Assembly: GCA_963747335.1 (NCBI GenBank)
Contig: CAVVEV010000009.1
Location: 54,152 to 118,151, forward strand
From: Prado023 sp963747335
Lineage (GTDB): Bacteria > Actinomycetota > Actinomycetes > S36-B12 > CAIYMF01
Length of the DNA: 64,000 nt
Direction of reading: 5' to 3'
Made by a program: the position numbers and the translations under genes. The notes beneath the pieces are model-generated. The model was given only the letters and a program-made list of their open reading frames with translations. It made no database searches and was not told where the DNA came from. Position 1 is the first letter of the stretch; each line of letters starts with the position of its first letter. Of this stretch, positions 1 through 8,592 are shown piece after piece.

Positions 1-8
1 TGCATGAA

Positions 9-1982
9 ATGTCCAGTCGCTCCAGCGCGCCCGTGTTCGACCAGCTCGAGGGAGTGCTGCCCCGGGTGAGCAAGCCGGTGCAGTACATCGGCGGTGAGCT
101 GAACGCCGCGGCCAAGGACTGGGATGCCGCCCGCGTCCGGTGGGCCCTGATGTACCCGGACGCCTACGAGGTGGGCCTGCCCAACCAGGGCGTGCAGATC
201 CTCTACGAGGTGCTCAACGAGGCCGACGGGGTGCTGGCCCAGCGCTCGTACTCGGTGTGGCCCGACCTCGAGGCGCTCATGCGCGAGCGGGGTATCCCCG
301 CCTTCACCGTGGACGGCCATCGCCCGCTCGGCGCCTTCGACCTGATCGGCGTCTCGTTCTCCACCGAGCTCGGGTACACGAACATGCTGACGAGCCTGGA
401 CCTCGCGGGGATCCCGCTGATGTCCCATGAGCGCCACGACCACCATCCGCTGGTGGTGATGGGCGGCCACGCGGCGTTCAACCCCGAGCCCGTGGCGGAC
501 TTCGTCGACGTCGTCGTCCTCGGCGACGGCGAGGAGGCGGTGCTTGCGATCAGCGAGATCGTGCGCGCGTTCAAGGCCGAGCACCCCCGGTTCGGGGAGG
601 TGGCCAACGGCACGTCGCTGCGCCAGGCACTTCTCGAGCGCCTGGCCTTGAGTGGGGTCGTCTACGTCCCGGCCTTCTACGACGTGGAGTACCTGACTGA
701 CGGCCGGATCGGTCGGGTCGTGCCCACCGACTCGGCCGCCCCCTGGCGCGTGGCCAAGCACACCCTGATGGACCTCGACGAGTGGCCCTACCCGAAGAAC
801 CCCCTCGTGCCCCTGGCCGAGACCGTGCACGAGCGGCTCAGCGTGGAGATCTTCCGCGGGTGCACCCGCGGCTGCCGGTTCTGCCAGGCCGGGATGATCA
901 CCCGGCCCGTCCGTGAGCGCTCGACCGAGGTGCTCGGCGAGATGATCGAGAACGGCCTGCGCAAGACCGGCTTCGAGGAGGTCGGGATGCTCTCGCTGAG
1001 CAGCGCGGACCACTCGGAGATCGCCGAGCTGAGCAAGGGCCTGGCCGACCGTTACGAGTCGGAGCAGGTGGCGCTGTCGCTGCCGAGCACCCGCGTGGAT
1101 GCGTTCAACATCGACCTGGCCAACGAGCTCTCGCGCAACGGCCGGCGCTCCGGGTTGACCTTCGCGCCCGAGGGGGGCAGCGAGCGGATGCGCCAGGTGA
1201 TCAACAAGATGGTCACCGAGCAGGACCTGATCAGCACAGTGACCGCGGCCTACTCGGCGGGCTGGCGGCAGGTGAAGCTGTACTTCATGTGCGGCCTGCC
1301 GACTGAGACCGACGAGGACGTGCTGCAGATCGCCGAGCTGGCCAAGAACGTGATCAAGGCCGGGCGTGAGGCGGCCGGCACCCGCGACATCCGCTGCACC
1401 GTCTCCATCGGCGGGTTCGTGCCCAAGCCGCACACGCCGTTCCAGTGGGCCGCCCAGCTCGACCACGAGAGCACCGACCGTCGCCTGCACGCCCTGCGCG
1501 ACGAGATCCGCAACGACCGCAACTACGGCAAGGCGATCGGCTTCCGGTACCACGACGGGCGCCCCGGGATCGTCGAGGGCCTGCTGTCCCGCGGCGACCG
1601 CCGCGTGGGCCGAGTGATCCTCGAGGCGTGGCGCGACGGGGCCCGGTTCGACGGCTGGAGTGAGCACTTCTCCTTCGACCGCTGGATGGCCGCCGCCGAG
1701 CGGGCGCTGGCCGACGAGCCGGTGGACGTGGACTGGTACACGACAAGGGAGCGGGAGCAGAACGAGGTCCTGCCGTGGGACCACCTCGACTCCGGCCTGG
1801 ACCGTGACTGGCTCTGGCAGGACTGGGAGGACGCGCTGGCCGGGGGCGAGGTCGAGGACTGCCGCTGGACGCCCTGCTTCGACTGCGGTGTCTGTGACCA
1901 CCTCGGCACGCAGATCCAGGTCGGGCCCGGTGAGGCCGTGCTGCTGCCGCTGCCGGCCGTCCCCTCGCGGGTGGAGGCCTGA
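9..1982 (+). CDS. TIGR03960-family B12-binding-like radical SAM protein
   Basis: This is a 657-residue radical SAM enzyme. The N-terminal part (about residues 30-200) resembles a cobalamin-binding-type domain. The radical SAM core carries the iron-sulfur cluster motif at C285, C289 and C292 (CTRGCRFCQ). A second cysteine cluster (CFDCGVCDH) lies near the C-terminus and could hold another metal site. Sequence and length match the TIGR03960 family, whose substrate is unknown. The start at 9 fits the conserved N-terminus (SKPVQYIGGELN follows shortly). The stop overlaps the ATG of the next gene (TGATG), so the two are probably translationally coupled. The pair lies upstream of RNase E/G, a conserved arrangement in actinobacteria that hints at a role in RNA or tRNA modification; that role is inference. 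Confidence 0.93.
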   Translation: MSSRSSAPVFDQLEGVLPRVSKPVQYIGGELNAAAKDWDAARVRWALMYPDAYEVGLPNQGVQILYEVLNEADGVLAQRSYSVWPDLEALMRERGIPAFTVDGHRPLGAFDLIGVSFSTELGYTNMLTSLDLAGIPLMSHERHDHHPLVVMGGHAAFNPEPVADFVDVVVLGDGEEAVLAISEIVRAFKAEHPRFGEVANGTSLRQALLERLALSGVVYVPAFYDVEYLTDGRIGRVVPTDSAAPWRVAKHTLMDLDEWPYPKNPLVPLAETVHERLSVEIFRGCTRGCRFCQAGMITRPVRERSTEVLGEMIENGLRKTGFEEVGMLSLSSADHSEIAELSKGLADRYESEQVALSLPSTRVDAFNIDLANELSRNGRRSGLTFAPEGGSERMRQVINKMVTEQDLISTVTAAYSAGWRQVKLYFMCGLPTETDEDVLQIAELAKNVIKAGREAAGTRDIRCTVSIGGFVPKPHTPFQWAAQLDHESTDRRLHALRDEIRNDRNYGKAIGFRYHDGRPGIVEGLLSRGDRRVGRVILEAWRDGARFDGWSEHFSFDRWMAAAERALADEPVDVDWYTTREREQNEVLPWDHLDSGLDRDWLWQDWEDALAGGEVEDCRWTPCFDCGVCDHLGTQIQVGPGEAVLLPLPAVPSRVEA

Positions 1983-2734
1983 TGGGCGCCAAGCGAACCC
2001 CTGACCGCGAGATCGTCCCCGCAGTCCAGAAGCTGCGCATCCGGTACGCCAAGCGTGGGCCGCTGCGCTTCTCCTCGCACCGGGACTTCCAGCGGGCGCT
2101 CGAGCGGGCGCTGCGCCGCGCCCGGGTCCCGATGGCCTACTCGGCGGGCTTCTCCCCGCACCCGAAGGTCTCCTACGCCAACTCCGCCCCCACGGGAGCG
2201 GCCAGTGAGGCCGAGTACGTCGAGATCGGCGTGATCCGGCGCTGTGACCCCGACGCCCTGCGCGCTGAGCTCGACGAGGCCCTGCCGCCCGGCCTGGACG
2301 TGCTCGAGGTGGTGGAGGCCCGAACGCCCGACCTGGTCAACAGGCTGCAGGCGAGCAGGTGGCGGATCGAGGTCCCGTCCGTCGCCTCCGACGAGCTGAG
2401 CCACGCCTGGCAGCGCGTCACGGACGCTGAGGCCGTGCCGGTCCAGCGGATGATGAAGCAGGGCTTGCGCACCCTCGACCTGCGCCCTGCGCTGGTCGCC
2501 GGCGAGATCGGGGATGCTGGTCCGCTCGGTGCCGTGCTCGAGGTGACCGTGGCCAACGTGACGCCCACGGTGCGTCCTGAGGAGATCCTGGTCGCCTTGC
2601 GGGAGATCGGCGGGCTGACCACCTCGGACCCTGCCCGCTCGACCCGATTGGCTCAGGGTCCGCTGATGGCCGACGGGCTGGTCGGCGACCCGCTGGATGT
2701 CGATCGGGCGGCCGCGCCTGCCGCATCGGCGTAG
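1982..2734 (+). CDS. TIGR03936 / DUF2344 radical-SAM-associated protein
   Basis: This 250-residue protein matches the DUF2344/TIGR03936 family, which almost always accompanies the TIGR03960 radical SAM protein. Family hallmarks are visible in the first half: KLRIRYAKRGPLRFSSHRDF, then FSPHPK and YVEI. In other bacteria the domain is sometimes fused to the radical SAM enzyme, so it is probably its partner subunit. The start codon overlaps the upstream stop. The product may begin with about 15 residues of poorly conserved lead-in before the recognisable domain. No catalytic residues of its own are known, and its exact function is unknown. Confidence 0.9.
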   Translation: MGAKRTPDREIVPAVQKLRIRYAKRGPLRFSSHRDFQRALERALRRARVPMAYSAGFSPHPKVSYANSAPTGAASEAEYVEIGVIRRCDPDALRAELDEALPPGLDVLEVVEARTPDLVNRLQASRWRIEVPSVASDELSHAWQRVTDAEAVPVQRMMKQGLRTLDLRPALVAGEIGDAGPLGAVLEVTVANVTPTVRPEEILVALREIGGLTTSDPARSTRLAQGPLMADGLVGDPLDVDRAAAPAASA

Positions 2735-3079
2735 GCGCGCGGCTCCCGCGCGAGGTGCGTGCCGGGGGACACCCCCTGTGGCATAATTCGGCACAGTCAC
2801 CCCGTCCATCGGAGTGACCCGTGTTCGATGCGTCGCACCGACCGAGGCCCTACGTGCCGCCGAGAGCTGGCACAGGGAGCGGTCAGGCCGCGACCGGCTG
2901 TGGGCGGATTTCGTCACCAGTCGGGCCCGCTGAGAACGCGGAGCCCGAGGTCGACGCACGATCCACGTGCGCACCGCGGGCGGCACCAGAGGCTTCGCCG
3001 GAACGTGCGTGCACGGTTCGGCCATACGCAGGGAACTGCGTGGCGGTGACCGCTGCGCTGTACCCGTGAGGAGACCGCC
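2735..3079 (+). other. Gene-free leader region of the RNase E/G gene
   Basis: These 345 bases lie between the DUF2344 gene and RNase E/G. A CATAAT hexamer near the beginning would start an mRNA with a leader of roughly 285 bases. I see no convincing coding sequence: the short open frames lack family resemblance and usable start contexts. The region is GC-rich and could fold. Long, self-regulatory 5' leaders are established for RNase E genes in other bacteria, so this may be a site of autoregulation. Confidence 0.5.
2782..2787 (+). promoter_or_regulatory. Candidate -10 element for the RNase E/G gene
   Basis: CATAAT is one of the most AT-rich hexamers in this region and resembles the -10 consensus TATAAT. 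No clear -35 box is visible at the right spacing. Transcription would begin near 2794, far upstream of the GTG at 3080. Confidence 0.45.
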
Positions 3080-6000
3080 GTGGTCGACGACCAGGATCAG
3101 CAGCGCACCGACGAAGCCCAGGCTGGCGCCGATGCGCCCGTCACGGCGGCGCCACCGCGGCGCCGTCGACGGGCGGCCAGCCGACCTGCGGGTCCGCCCG
3201 TGGTCGTCCCTGACAGCGACCAGGCCGAGCTCTTCGCGGCTCCCGTGCAGGGCCAGCCGGTCGCGGCCGAGGCGGAGACTGGCAGCGAGAGCGAGGTTGA
3301 GGAGGAGCTGCAGCCGGAGGCTGAGCTGATCACGGCTGAGGCTGAGGCCCTGCCGGCAGTCGCTGGGGCCGACCTCGACGCCGAGCCCGCAATCGAACCA
3401 GCTGACGAGCAGCGGGAGTCCGCCGGCGCGCCTGACCCCGCTCCCGGTGAGTCCGGCTCACTGGACCGGGCCGAGGCGGCACCCACGGCGGCGCGCCGCT
3501 CCCGGCGGGCGACGCGTGGCGTGACCACCGTCGCGTTCTCCGCTGAGCCCGAGCCCGAGGCCACCCCGGTGGTGCCACCGGCTGAGGCGCCGGTGGTGGC
3601 CCTGTTCCAGCCGCCGGACGAGACCAAGGCCGTGCGTCGTCGCCGGCGCCCCGCGACCGTCGCCGACGACGCCGGTTCCGAGCCCACAGAGCAGGACCGC
3701 GAGGCCGAGGCGCGTGCGTCCGGTACCACGAGCAGCTCAGGTGAGCACCGTGCGCGCACCGAGCGCGCCGCCGCCGACACGGACGCTGCCGCCGACGCCG
3801 ACGCCGACGCCGAGGACCGCGAGGGCGACACCGACGACGAGCGCGATGACGAGGGCGCGCCACGCCGCCGCCGTCGTCGGGGAGGCCGTCGCCGCCGTCG
3901 GGGAGGCCCGGGCAGCGCCGACGACACGGGGTCTGCCGACGACGACGACAGCCAGGACGGCTCCGAGTCGGGCGGGCAGTCCACGCGAGGTGACCAGTCC
4001 ACGCGAGGTGACCAGTCCACGGACTCAGACGAGTCCGACGACGAGTCCGACGGTGAGGGCCCCGATGGTGATGAGGTCGAGGGCGGGGAGTCCTCGAGCG
4101 CACGTCGCCGCCGCCGCAGGCGTCGTCGCGCCGGTGTCGCCGAGGAGATGGAGGACCTGTCCTCCGAGGATCCGCCCAACACGGTGGTCAAGGTCCGCGA
4201 GGCCCGCCGGCCGAAGGACGAGATCACCTCGGTTCGCGGCAGCACCCGTATCGAGGCCAAGAAGCAGCGCCGCCGCGATGGTCGGGAGGCCGGGCGCCGG
4301 CGAGCGCCGATCCTGACTGAGGCGGAGTTCCTCGCTCGCCGCGAGGCCGTCAACCGAGTCATGTGCGTGCGCGAGCACGGGGACCGCACGCAGATCGCCG
4401 TCCTCGAGGACGGGATCCTCGTCGAGCACTACGTCAACCGCGCGGAGTCCTCCTCGATGGTGGGCAACGTGTACCTGGGCAAGGTCCAGAACGTCCTTCC
4501 CTCGATGGAGGCCGCGTTCGTCGACATCGGCCGTGGCCGCAACGCAGTGCTGTATGCCGGTGAGGTGAACTGGGAGGCGGCAGGCCTCGAGGGGCAGCCC
4601 AAGCGCATCGAGCTGGCGCTGAAGTCCGGCGACCCAGTGCTGGTCCAGGTGACCAAGGATCCGATCGGCCACAAGGGCGCCCGGCTCACCAGCCAGATCT
4701 CGCTGCCGGGGCGCTTCCTGGTCTATGTGCCCGAGGGCTCGATGACCGGGATCTCGCGCAAGCTGCCCGACACCGAGCGCTCCCGGCTCAAGTCGATCCT
4801 CAAGGACGTCGTCCCGGATGGTGCCGGCGTGATCGTGCGTACCGCGGCTGAGGGCGCGACCGAGGAGCAGCTCACCGCCGACGTGACCCGTCTGGCCGCG
4901 CAGTGGGCCGACATCACCAAGAAGGCGAAGTCGGCATCCCCGCCGTCGCTGCTGTACGGCGAGCCGGACCTGGCCATCAAGGTCGTCCGCGACATCTTCA
5001 ACGAGGACTTCACCACGTTGCTGGTGCAGGGCGACAGCACGTGGCAGACGCTGAGCGACTACATCGGATGGGTCGCCCCGGACCTGCTGCCCAAGCTGGA
5101 GAAGTGGGTCGAGCCGACCGACCTCTACGCCTCGCACCGGATCGACGAGCAACTGGCCAAGGCCCTTGACCGCAAAGTGTGGCTGCCCTCGGGTGGTTCG
5201 CTGGTGATCGATCGCACCGAGGCGATGACCGTCGTCGATGTCAACACCGGCAAGTTCACCGGTCAGGGCGGCAACCTCGAGGAGACCGTCACGAAGAACA
5301 ACCTCGAGGCCGCTGAGGAGATCGTCCGTCAGCTCCGGCTGCGCGACATCGGCGGGATCATCGTCGTCGACTTCATCGACATGGTGCTCGAGAGCAACCG
5401 GGACCTCGTCCTGCGCCGGCTCGTGGAGTGCCTGGGCCGCGACCGCACGAAGCACCAGGTGGCCGAGGTCACGTCGCTCGGGTTGGTCCAGATGACGCGC
5501 AAGCGCATCGGCCAGGGCCTGCTCGAGGTCTTCTCCACGCCATGCGAGCACTGCGGGGGTCGTGGGCACATGGTCCACGCCGAGCCCGTGGGCCTGGACC
5601 ACCAACCGGCTGAGGAGAACGGCAACCGGCGCGATCGAGGCGGGCACCGCCCCGCCAAGCCGCCCGCGCCGGCAGTCCTGGGTGGCAAGCAGACGGGCAA
5701 GACCCCGCCGCCGCCGAGGTTCGACGACCACGGCCACATCGAGCACGACGAGCAGGGCCATGTCGAGCACGGCGAGCCCGTGGTCGACGAGTCTGCGCCA
5801 CACGAGCACGTAGAGGATCACAAGGCTCACGCAGGGCTTGACGAGCACCCATCCCACGACCTCGCGCCGGACGACCTCGCGCCGGACGAGCAGGGTGCCC
5901 ACGAGCAGGCACCGGATGAGTCCCACCACGACGGTGGGGAGCCCGACAACACCGAGCACGAGTCGGATACGCGCCCCGAGCCGTCCCCGGAGGATGAGCC

Positions 6001-6202
6001 GGGTGCCGCCCGCGAGATCGACGAGCACAACGAGTCGCCCGCCGATCCGGCATCCGATGTCGCAGACGGGTCCGACGGTGCCACCACCGACGGTGCCGAC
6101 GTGCACGCAGATGAGCCGGACGCGGACGTGCTCGGCGCGGACGACCACCCCGGCGACGCCCTCGAGCACGCCGAGGAGTCCCAGAGCGTGGACGCAGTTT
6201 GA
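3080..6202 (+). CDS. rne: Ribonuclease E/G family endoribonuclease with long disordered arms
   Basis: This is a 1040-residue endoribonuclease for rRNA processing and mRNA decay. The catalytic half spans about residues 425-840: an S1 RNA-binding region, the two metal-binding aspartates D720 (in VVDVNTGK) and D764 (in VVDFIDM), and the zinc-link cysteines C822 and C825 (CEHCGG). About 425 low-complexity residues precede it, alternating Glu/Asp-rich stretches with Arg blocks such as RRRRRRGGRRRRRGG. After it come about 200 residues rich in His, Asp and Glu. Arms on both sides of the core are typical of actinobacterial RNase E; the His-rich tail is less usual. The GTG start follows a GAGGAG-like site (TGAGGAG, 3068-3074). 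Confidence 0.93.
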   Translation: MVDDQDQQRTDEAQAGADAPVTAAPPRRRRRAASRPAGPPVVVPDSDQAELFAAPVQGQPVAAEAETGSESEVEEELQPEAELITAEAEALPAVAGADLDAEPAIEPADEQRESAGAPDPAPGESGSLDRAEAAPTAARRSRRATRGVTTVAFSAEPEPEATPVVPPAEAPVVALFQPPDETKAVRRRRRPATVADDAGSEPTEQDREAEARASGTTSSSGEHRARTERAAADTDAAADADADAEDREGDTDDERDDEGAPRRRRRRGGRRRRRGGPGSADDTGSADDDDSQDGSESGGQSTRGDQSTRGDQSTDSDESDDESDGEGPDGDEVEGGESSSARRRRRRRRRAGVAEEMEDLSSEDPPNTVVKVREARRPKDEITSVRGSTRIEAKKQRRRDGREAGRRRAPILTEAEFLARREAVNRVMCVREHGDRTQIAVLEDGILVEHYVNRAESSSMVGNVYLGKVQNVLPSMEAAFVDIGRGRNAVLYAGEVNWEAAGLEGQPKRIELALKSGDPVLVQVTKDPIGHKGARLTSQISLPGRFLVYVPEGSMTGISRKLPDTERSRLKSILKDVVPDGAGVIVRTAAEGATEEQLTADVTRLAAQWADITKKAKSASPPSLLYGEPDLAIKVVRDIFNEDFTTLLVQGDSTWQTLSDYIGWVAPDLLPKLEKWVEPTDLYASHRIDEQLAKALDRKVWLPSGGSLVIDRTEAMTVVDVNTGKFTGQGGNLEETVTKNNLEAAEEIVRQLRLRDIGGIIVVDFIDMVLESNRDLVLRRLVECLGRDRTKHQVAEVTSLGLVQMTRKRIGQGLLEVFSTPCEHCGGRGHMVHAEPVGLDHQPAEENGNRRDRGGHRPAKPPAPAVLGGKQTGKTPPPPRFDDHGHIEHDEQGHVEHGEPVVDESAPHEHVEDHKAHAGLDEHPSHDLAPDDLAPDEQGAHEQAPDESHHDGGEPDNTEHESDTRPEPSPEDEPGAAREIDEHNESPADPASDVADGSDGATTDGADVHADEPDADVLGADDHPGDALEHAEESQSVDAV
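3977..4022 (+). repeat. 18-base tandem repeat inside the RNase E/G N-terminal arm
   Basis: The 18-base unit cagtccacgcgaggtgac occurs twice in tandem (3977-3994 and 3995-4012) and is followed by a partial third copy. It encodes QSTRGD repeats in a disordered arm, so copy number could vary without breaking the frame. Confidence 0.85.
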
Positions 6203-6228
6203 CCGTATGCCAGTCGGCTCCGTACCCT
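6199..6228 (+). promoter_or_regulatory. Promoter of rplU-rpmA
   Basis: A -35 box TTGACC (6199-6204) and a -10 box TACCCT (6223-6228) are separated by 18 bases, a good match to a housekeeping sigma promoter. The -35 overlaps the stop codon of the RNase E/G gene. The mRNA leader would be about 80 bases. Confidence 0.65.
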
Positions 6229-6315
6229 AGAACCCTGGCGCGTGAGCGCCGCACGCATGTGCGTGCCCGTCATCCGGGTGCGTCCAGCCCCCAACCGATC
6301 TCAGGAGTGCCACCC

Positions 6316-6630
6316 GTGTACGCCATTGTCCGCTCCGGCGGCCGCCAGGAGAAGGTCGCCGTCGGCGACGTCATCGAGACCGATCGCGTCTCCGCCGAGC
6401 CCGGTGACAACGTGGTCCTGCCCGCGCTGCTGCTCGTGGACGGCGCCACTGTCACCTCGGACTCCGAGACGCTCGCCGGTGTGACGGTGTCCGCCGAGGT
6501 CCTGGCTCACACCAAGGGCCCGAAGATCGAGATCCTCAAGTACAAGAACAAGACCGGCTACCGCAAGCACCAGGGTCACCGTCAGTCCCTGACCCAGCTG
6601 CGCGTCACCGGCATCGAGAGCGGGAAGTGA
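6316..6630 (+). CDS. rplU: 50S ribosomal protein L21
   Basis: This is a 104-residue protein starting at GTG 6316 with VYAIVRSGGRQEKVAVGD, the standard L21 N-terminus. The C-terminal KYKNKTGYRKHQGHRQ segment is the conserved rRNA-binding stretch. An upstream in-frame ATG at 6199 would add 39 unrelated residues and overlaps the promoter, so it is not used. The gene is followed four bases later by rpmA, forming the usual L21-L27 operon. Confidence 0.97.
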   Translation: MYAIVRSGGRQEKVAVGDVIETDRVSAEPGDNVVLPALLLVDGATVTSDSETLAGVTVSAEVLAHTKGPKIEILKYKNKTGYRKHQGHRQSLTQLRVTGIESGK

Positions 6631-6634
6631 CCTC

Positions 6635-6895
6635 ATGGCTCATAAGAAGGGTGCATCCAGCACGCGCAACGGCCGGGACTCGAACGCGCAGCGCCTCGGT
6701 GTGAAGCGCTTCGGCGGCCAGGTCGTCAAGGCCGGCGAGATCATCATCCGCCAGCGTGGCACGCACTTCCACCCCGGTGAGAACGTCGGCCGCGGCGGCG
6801 ACGACACCCTGTTCGCCCTCGCCCCGGGTGCCGTGCAGTTCGGCACCGCTCGCGGACGTCGCGTCATCAACATCGTCGAGGTCCCGGCTGGCTGA
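6635..6895 (+). CDS. rpmA: 50S ribosomal protein L27
   Basis: This 86-residue protein starts MAHKKGASSTRNGRDSNAQR. The flexible N-terminal tail that reaches toward the peptidyl-transferase centre is present and has no cleaved presequence. The GTHFHPGENVG motif is typical of L27. The gene is co-transcribed with rplU, and a hairpin with a T-rich tail follows. Confidence 0.97.
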   Translation: MAHKKGASSTRNGRDSNAQRLGVKRFGGQVVKAGEIIIRQRGTHFHPGENVGRGGDDTLFALAPGAVQFGTARGRRVINIVEVPAG

Positions 6896-6913
6896 GGCCG
6901 GACCACTTCAGCG

Positions 6914-6948
6914 GAGGCGGGCCCGGTTGGGCTCGCCTCTTCTGCTTT
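6914..6948 (+). terminator. Intrinsic terminator of rplU-rpmA
   Basis: An 11-base stem (6914-6924 with 6929-6939, one mismatch) has a GGTT loop and is followed by TTCTGCTTT. It is the most conventional intrinsic terminator in the window. Confidence 0.8.
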
Positions 6949-7068
6949 CGTCCCCACCGTTCTGCCTCCTGCCCCGCGCCCGCCCGGATTCCGGGAGGAT
7001 GGCGCCACAGCGGGAGGGTGAGCATGGGGGAGCGCAGCAAACGCACGACCACGAGAGGAGACGGGCCC

Positions 7069-8592
7069 ATGGCGACATTCGTCGACCAGGTGGTGATCCA
7101 CGCCACCGCCGGTAACGGCGGGCATGGGTGCGCCTCCGTGCACAAGGAGAAGTTCAAGCCGCTCGGGGGACCGGACGGGGGGAACGGTGGTCGAGGTGGG
7201 GATGTGATCCTGCTTGCCGATCCGGGCACCCCCAGCCTGCTGGACTACCACCACTCACCCCACCGGCGTGCTACGAACGGCGTTCCCGGTCAAGGCGGCC
7301 ACCGCAACGGGGCCAATGGCTCCGATGTGGTGCTGCCCGTACCCGTCGGCACCGTGATCAGCGTCGACGGCGAGCTCCTGGCCGACCTGCCGGTGGCCGG
7401 CACATCGGTGGTGATCGCACGTGGCGGTCGGGGAGGGCTGGGCAACGCAGCCCTGGCCTCGGCCCGGCGCAAGGCCCCGGGTTTCGCCCTCCTCGGCGAG
7501 CCCGGCGAGGAGGTGACGGTCGTCCTCGAGCTCAAGACGGTGGCCGACATCGGTCTGGTCGGGTTCCCCAGCGCGGGCAAGTCCTCGCTGATCGCCGCGA
7601 TGTCCTCGGCACGGCCCAAGATCGCCGACTACCCGTTCACGACGCTCGTGCCGAACCTCGGGGTCGTGACCGCCGGGTCGACGGTCTTCACGGTCGCCGA
7701 CGTTCCCGGGCTGATTCCGGGGGCCTCGCAGGGAAAGGGGCTCGGGCTGGAGTTCCTGCGCCACGTCGAGCGCTGCGCTGCCCTGGTCCACGTCCTGGAC
7801 TGCGCCACCCTGGAGCCCGACCGCGACCCGATGAGCGACCTCGACGTGATCGAGGCCGAGCTCGCCGAGTACGGCGGATTGGCCGACCGGCCTCGCCTGG
7901 TGGTGCTCAACAAGATCGACGTCCCCGAGGGTCGCGAGCTCGCCGAGATGGTGCGTGCCGACCTCGAGGCGCGTGGTCTGCCGGTGTTCCTGGTGTCCGC
8001 GGTCTCCCACGAGGGCCTGCGCGAGCTGTCGTTCGCGATGGGGCGCATCGTCGCCGATCAGCGCGCAGCCACGGCCCTGCCGGTCGCGGAGAGGATCGTC
8101 ATCGTGCCCAAGGCGGTGGACGACGCCGGGTACGAGGTGGTCCGCGAGGGCGAGGCATTCCGGGTGCGTGGCGCGCGCCCGGAGCGCTGGATCCGCCAGA
8201 CCGACTTCTCCAACGACGAGGCCGTTGGCTACCTCGCTGACCGCCTCGCCAGGCTTGGCGTCGAGGAGGACCTGGTGCGCCTGGGCGCGAAGCCGGGCGA
8301 CGAGGTCCGGATCGGCCCCGAGGAGAATGCCGTCGTGTTCGACTGGGAGCCGACCGTCCGGGGCTCCGGACCCGGCCCTCGCGGTCAGGACCAGCGCATC
8401 CTGGCCCCTGAGGCACGCCAGCACGGTCGGACCCGCGCGCAGCTGGAGGACGGGGAGGACCCCGAGTCGCAGTGGGCGCCGGATCCCGTGGATGAGAGCC
8501 CTGCGACGCATCGCCGGCGCGCCGTCGTGCCTGCGACCTCCCCCTCCGTGGACGTCCCGACGGCAATCGATGCGGGGGAGGACGAGCCCTGA
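7069..8592 (+). CDS. obg: GTPase Obg (CgtA)
   Basis: This 507-residue GTPase binds the 50S subunit and links ribosome assembly to growth. It has a glycine-rich Obg fold (residues 1-160), a G domain with P-loop GFPSAGKSS at about 165, switch motif DVPGLI and NKID, and a C-terminal OCT domain (about 350-430). A disordered tail of about 80 residues follows. ATG 7069 is chosen because MATFVDQVVIHATAGNGG is the family N-terminus and an AGAGGAG site sits nine bases upstream; an earlier ATG at 7024 is unlikely. The stop overlaps the proB start (TGATG). Confidence 0.96.
   Translation: MATFVDQVVIHATAGNGGHGCASVHKEKFKPLGGPDGGNGGRGGDVILLADPGTPSLLDYHHSPHRRATNGVPGQGGHRNGANGSDVVLPVPVGTVISVDGELLADLPVAGTSVVIARGGRGGLGNAALASARRKAPGFALLGEPGEEVTVVLELKTVADIGLVGFPSAGKSSLIAAMSSARPKIADYPFTTLVPNLGVVTAGSTVFTVADVPGLIPGASQGKGLGLEFLRHVERCAALVHVLDCATLEPDRDPMSDLDVIEAELAEYGGLADRPRLVVLNKIDVPEGRELAEMVRADLEARGLPVFLVSAVSHEGLRELSFAMGRIVADQRAATALPVAERIVIVPKAVDDAGYEVVREGEAFRVRGARPERWIRQTDFSNDEAVGYLADRLARLGVEEDLVRLGAKPGDEVRIGPEENAVVFDWEPTVRGSGPGPRGQDQRILAPEARQHGRTRAQLEDGEDPESQWAPDPVDESPATHRRRAVVPATSPSVDVPTAIDAGEDEP

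Noticed and set aside
4025..6169. A 714-codon minus-strand open frame opposite RNase E/G
   Set aside because: Shadow of a long GC-rich gene with repetitive codons; no homology.
6199..6315. 39-codon N-terminal extension of L21 from ATG 6199
   Set aside because: It overlaps the promoter and lacks homology; GTG 6316 gives the standard N-terminus.
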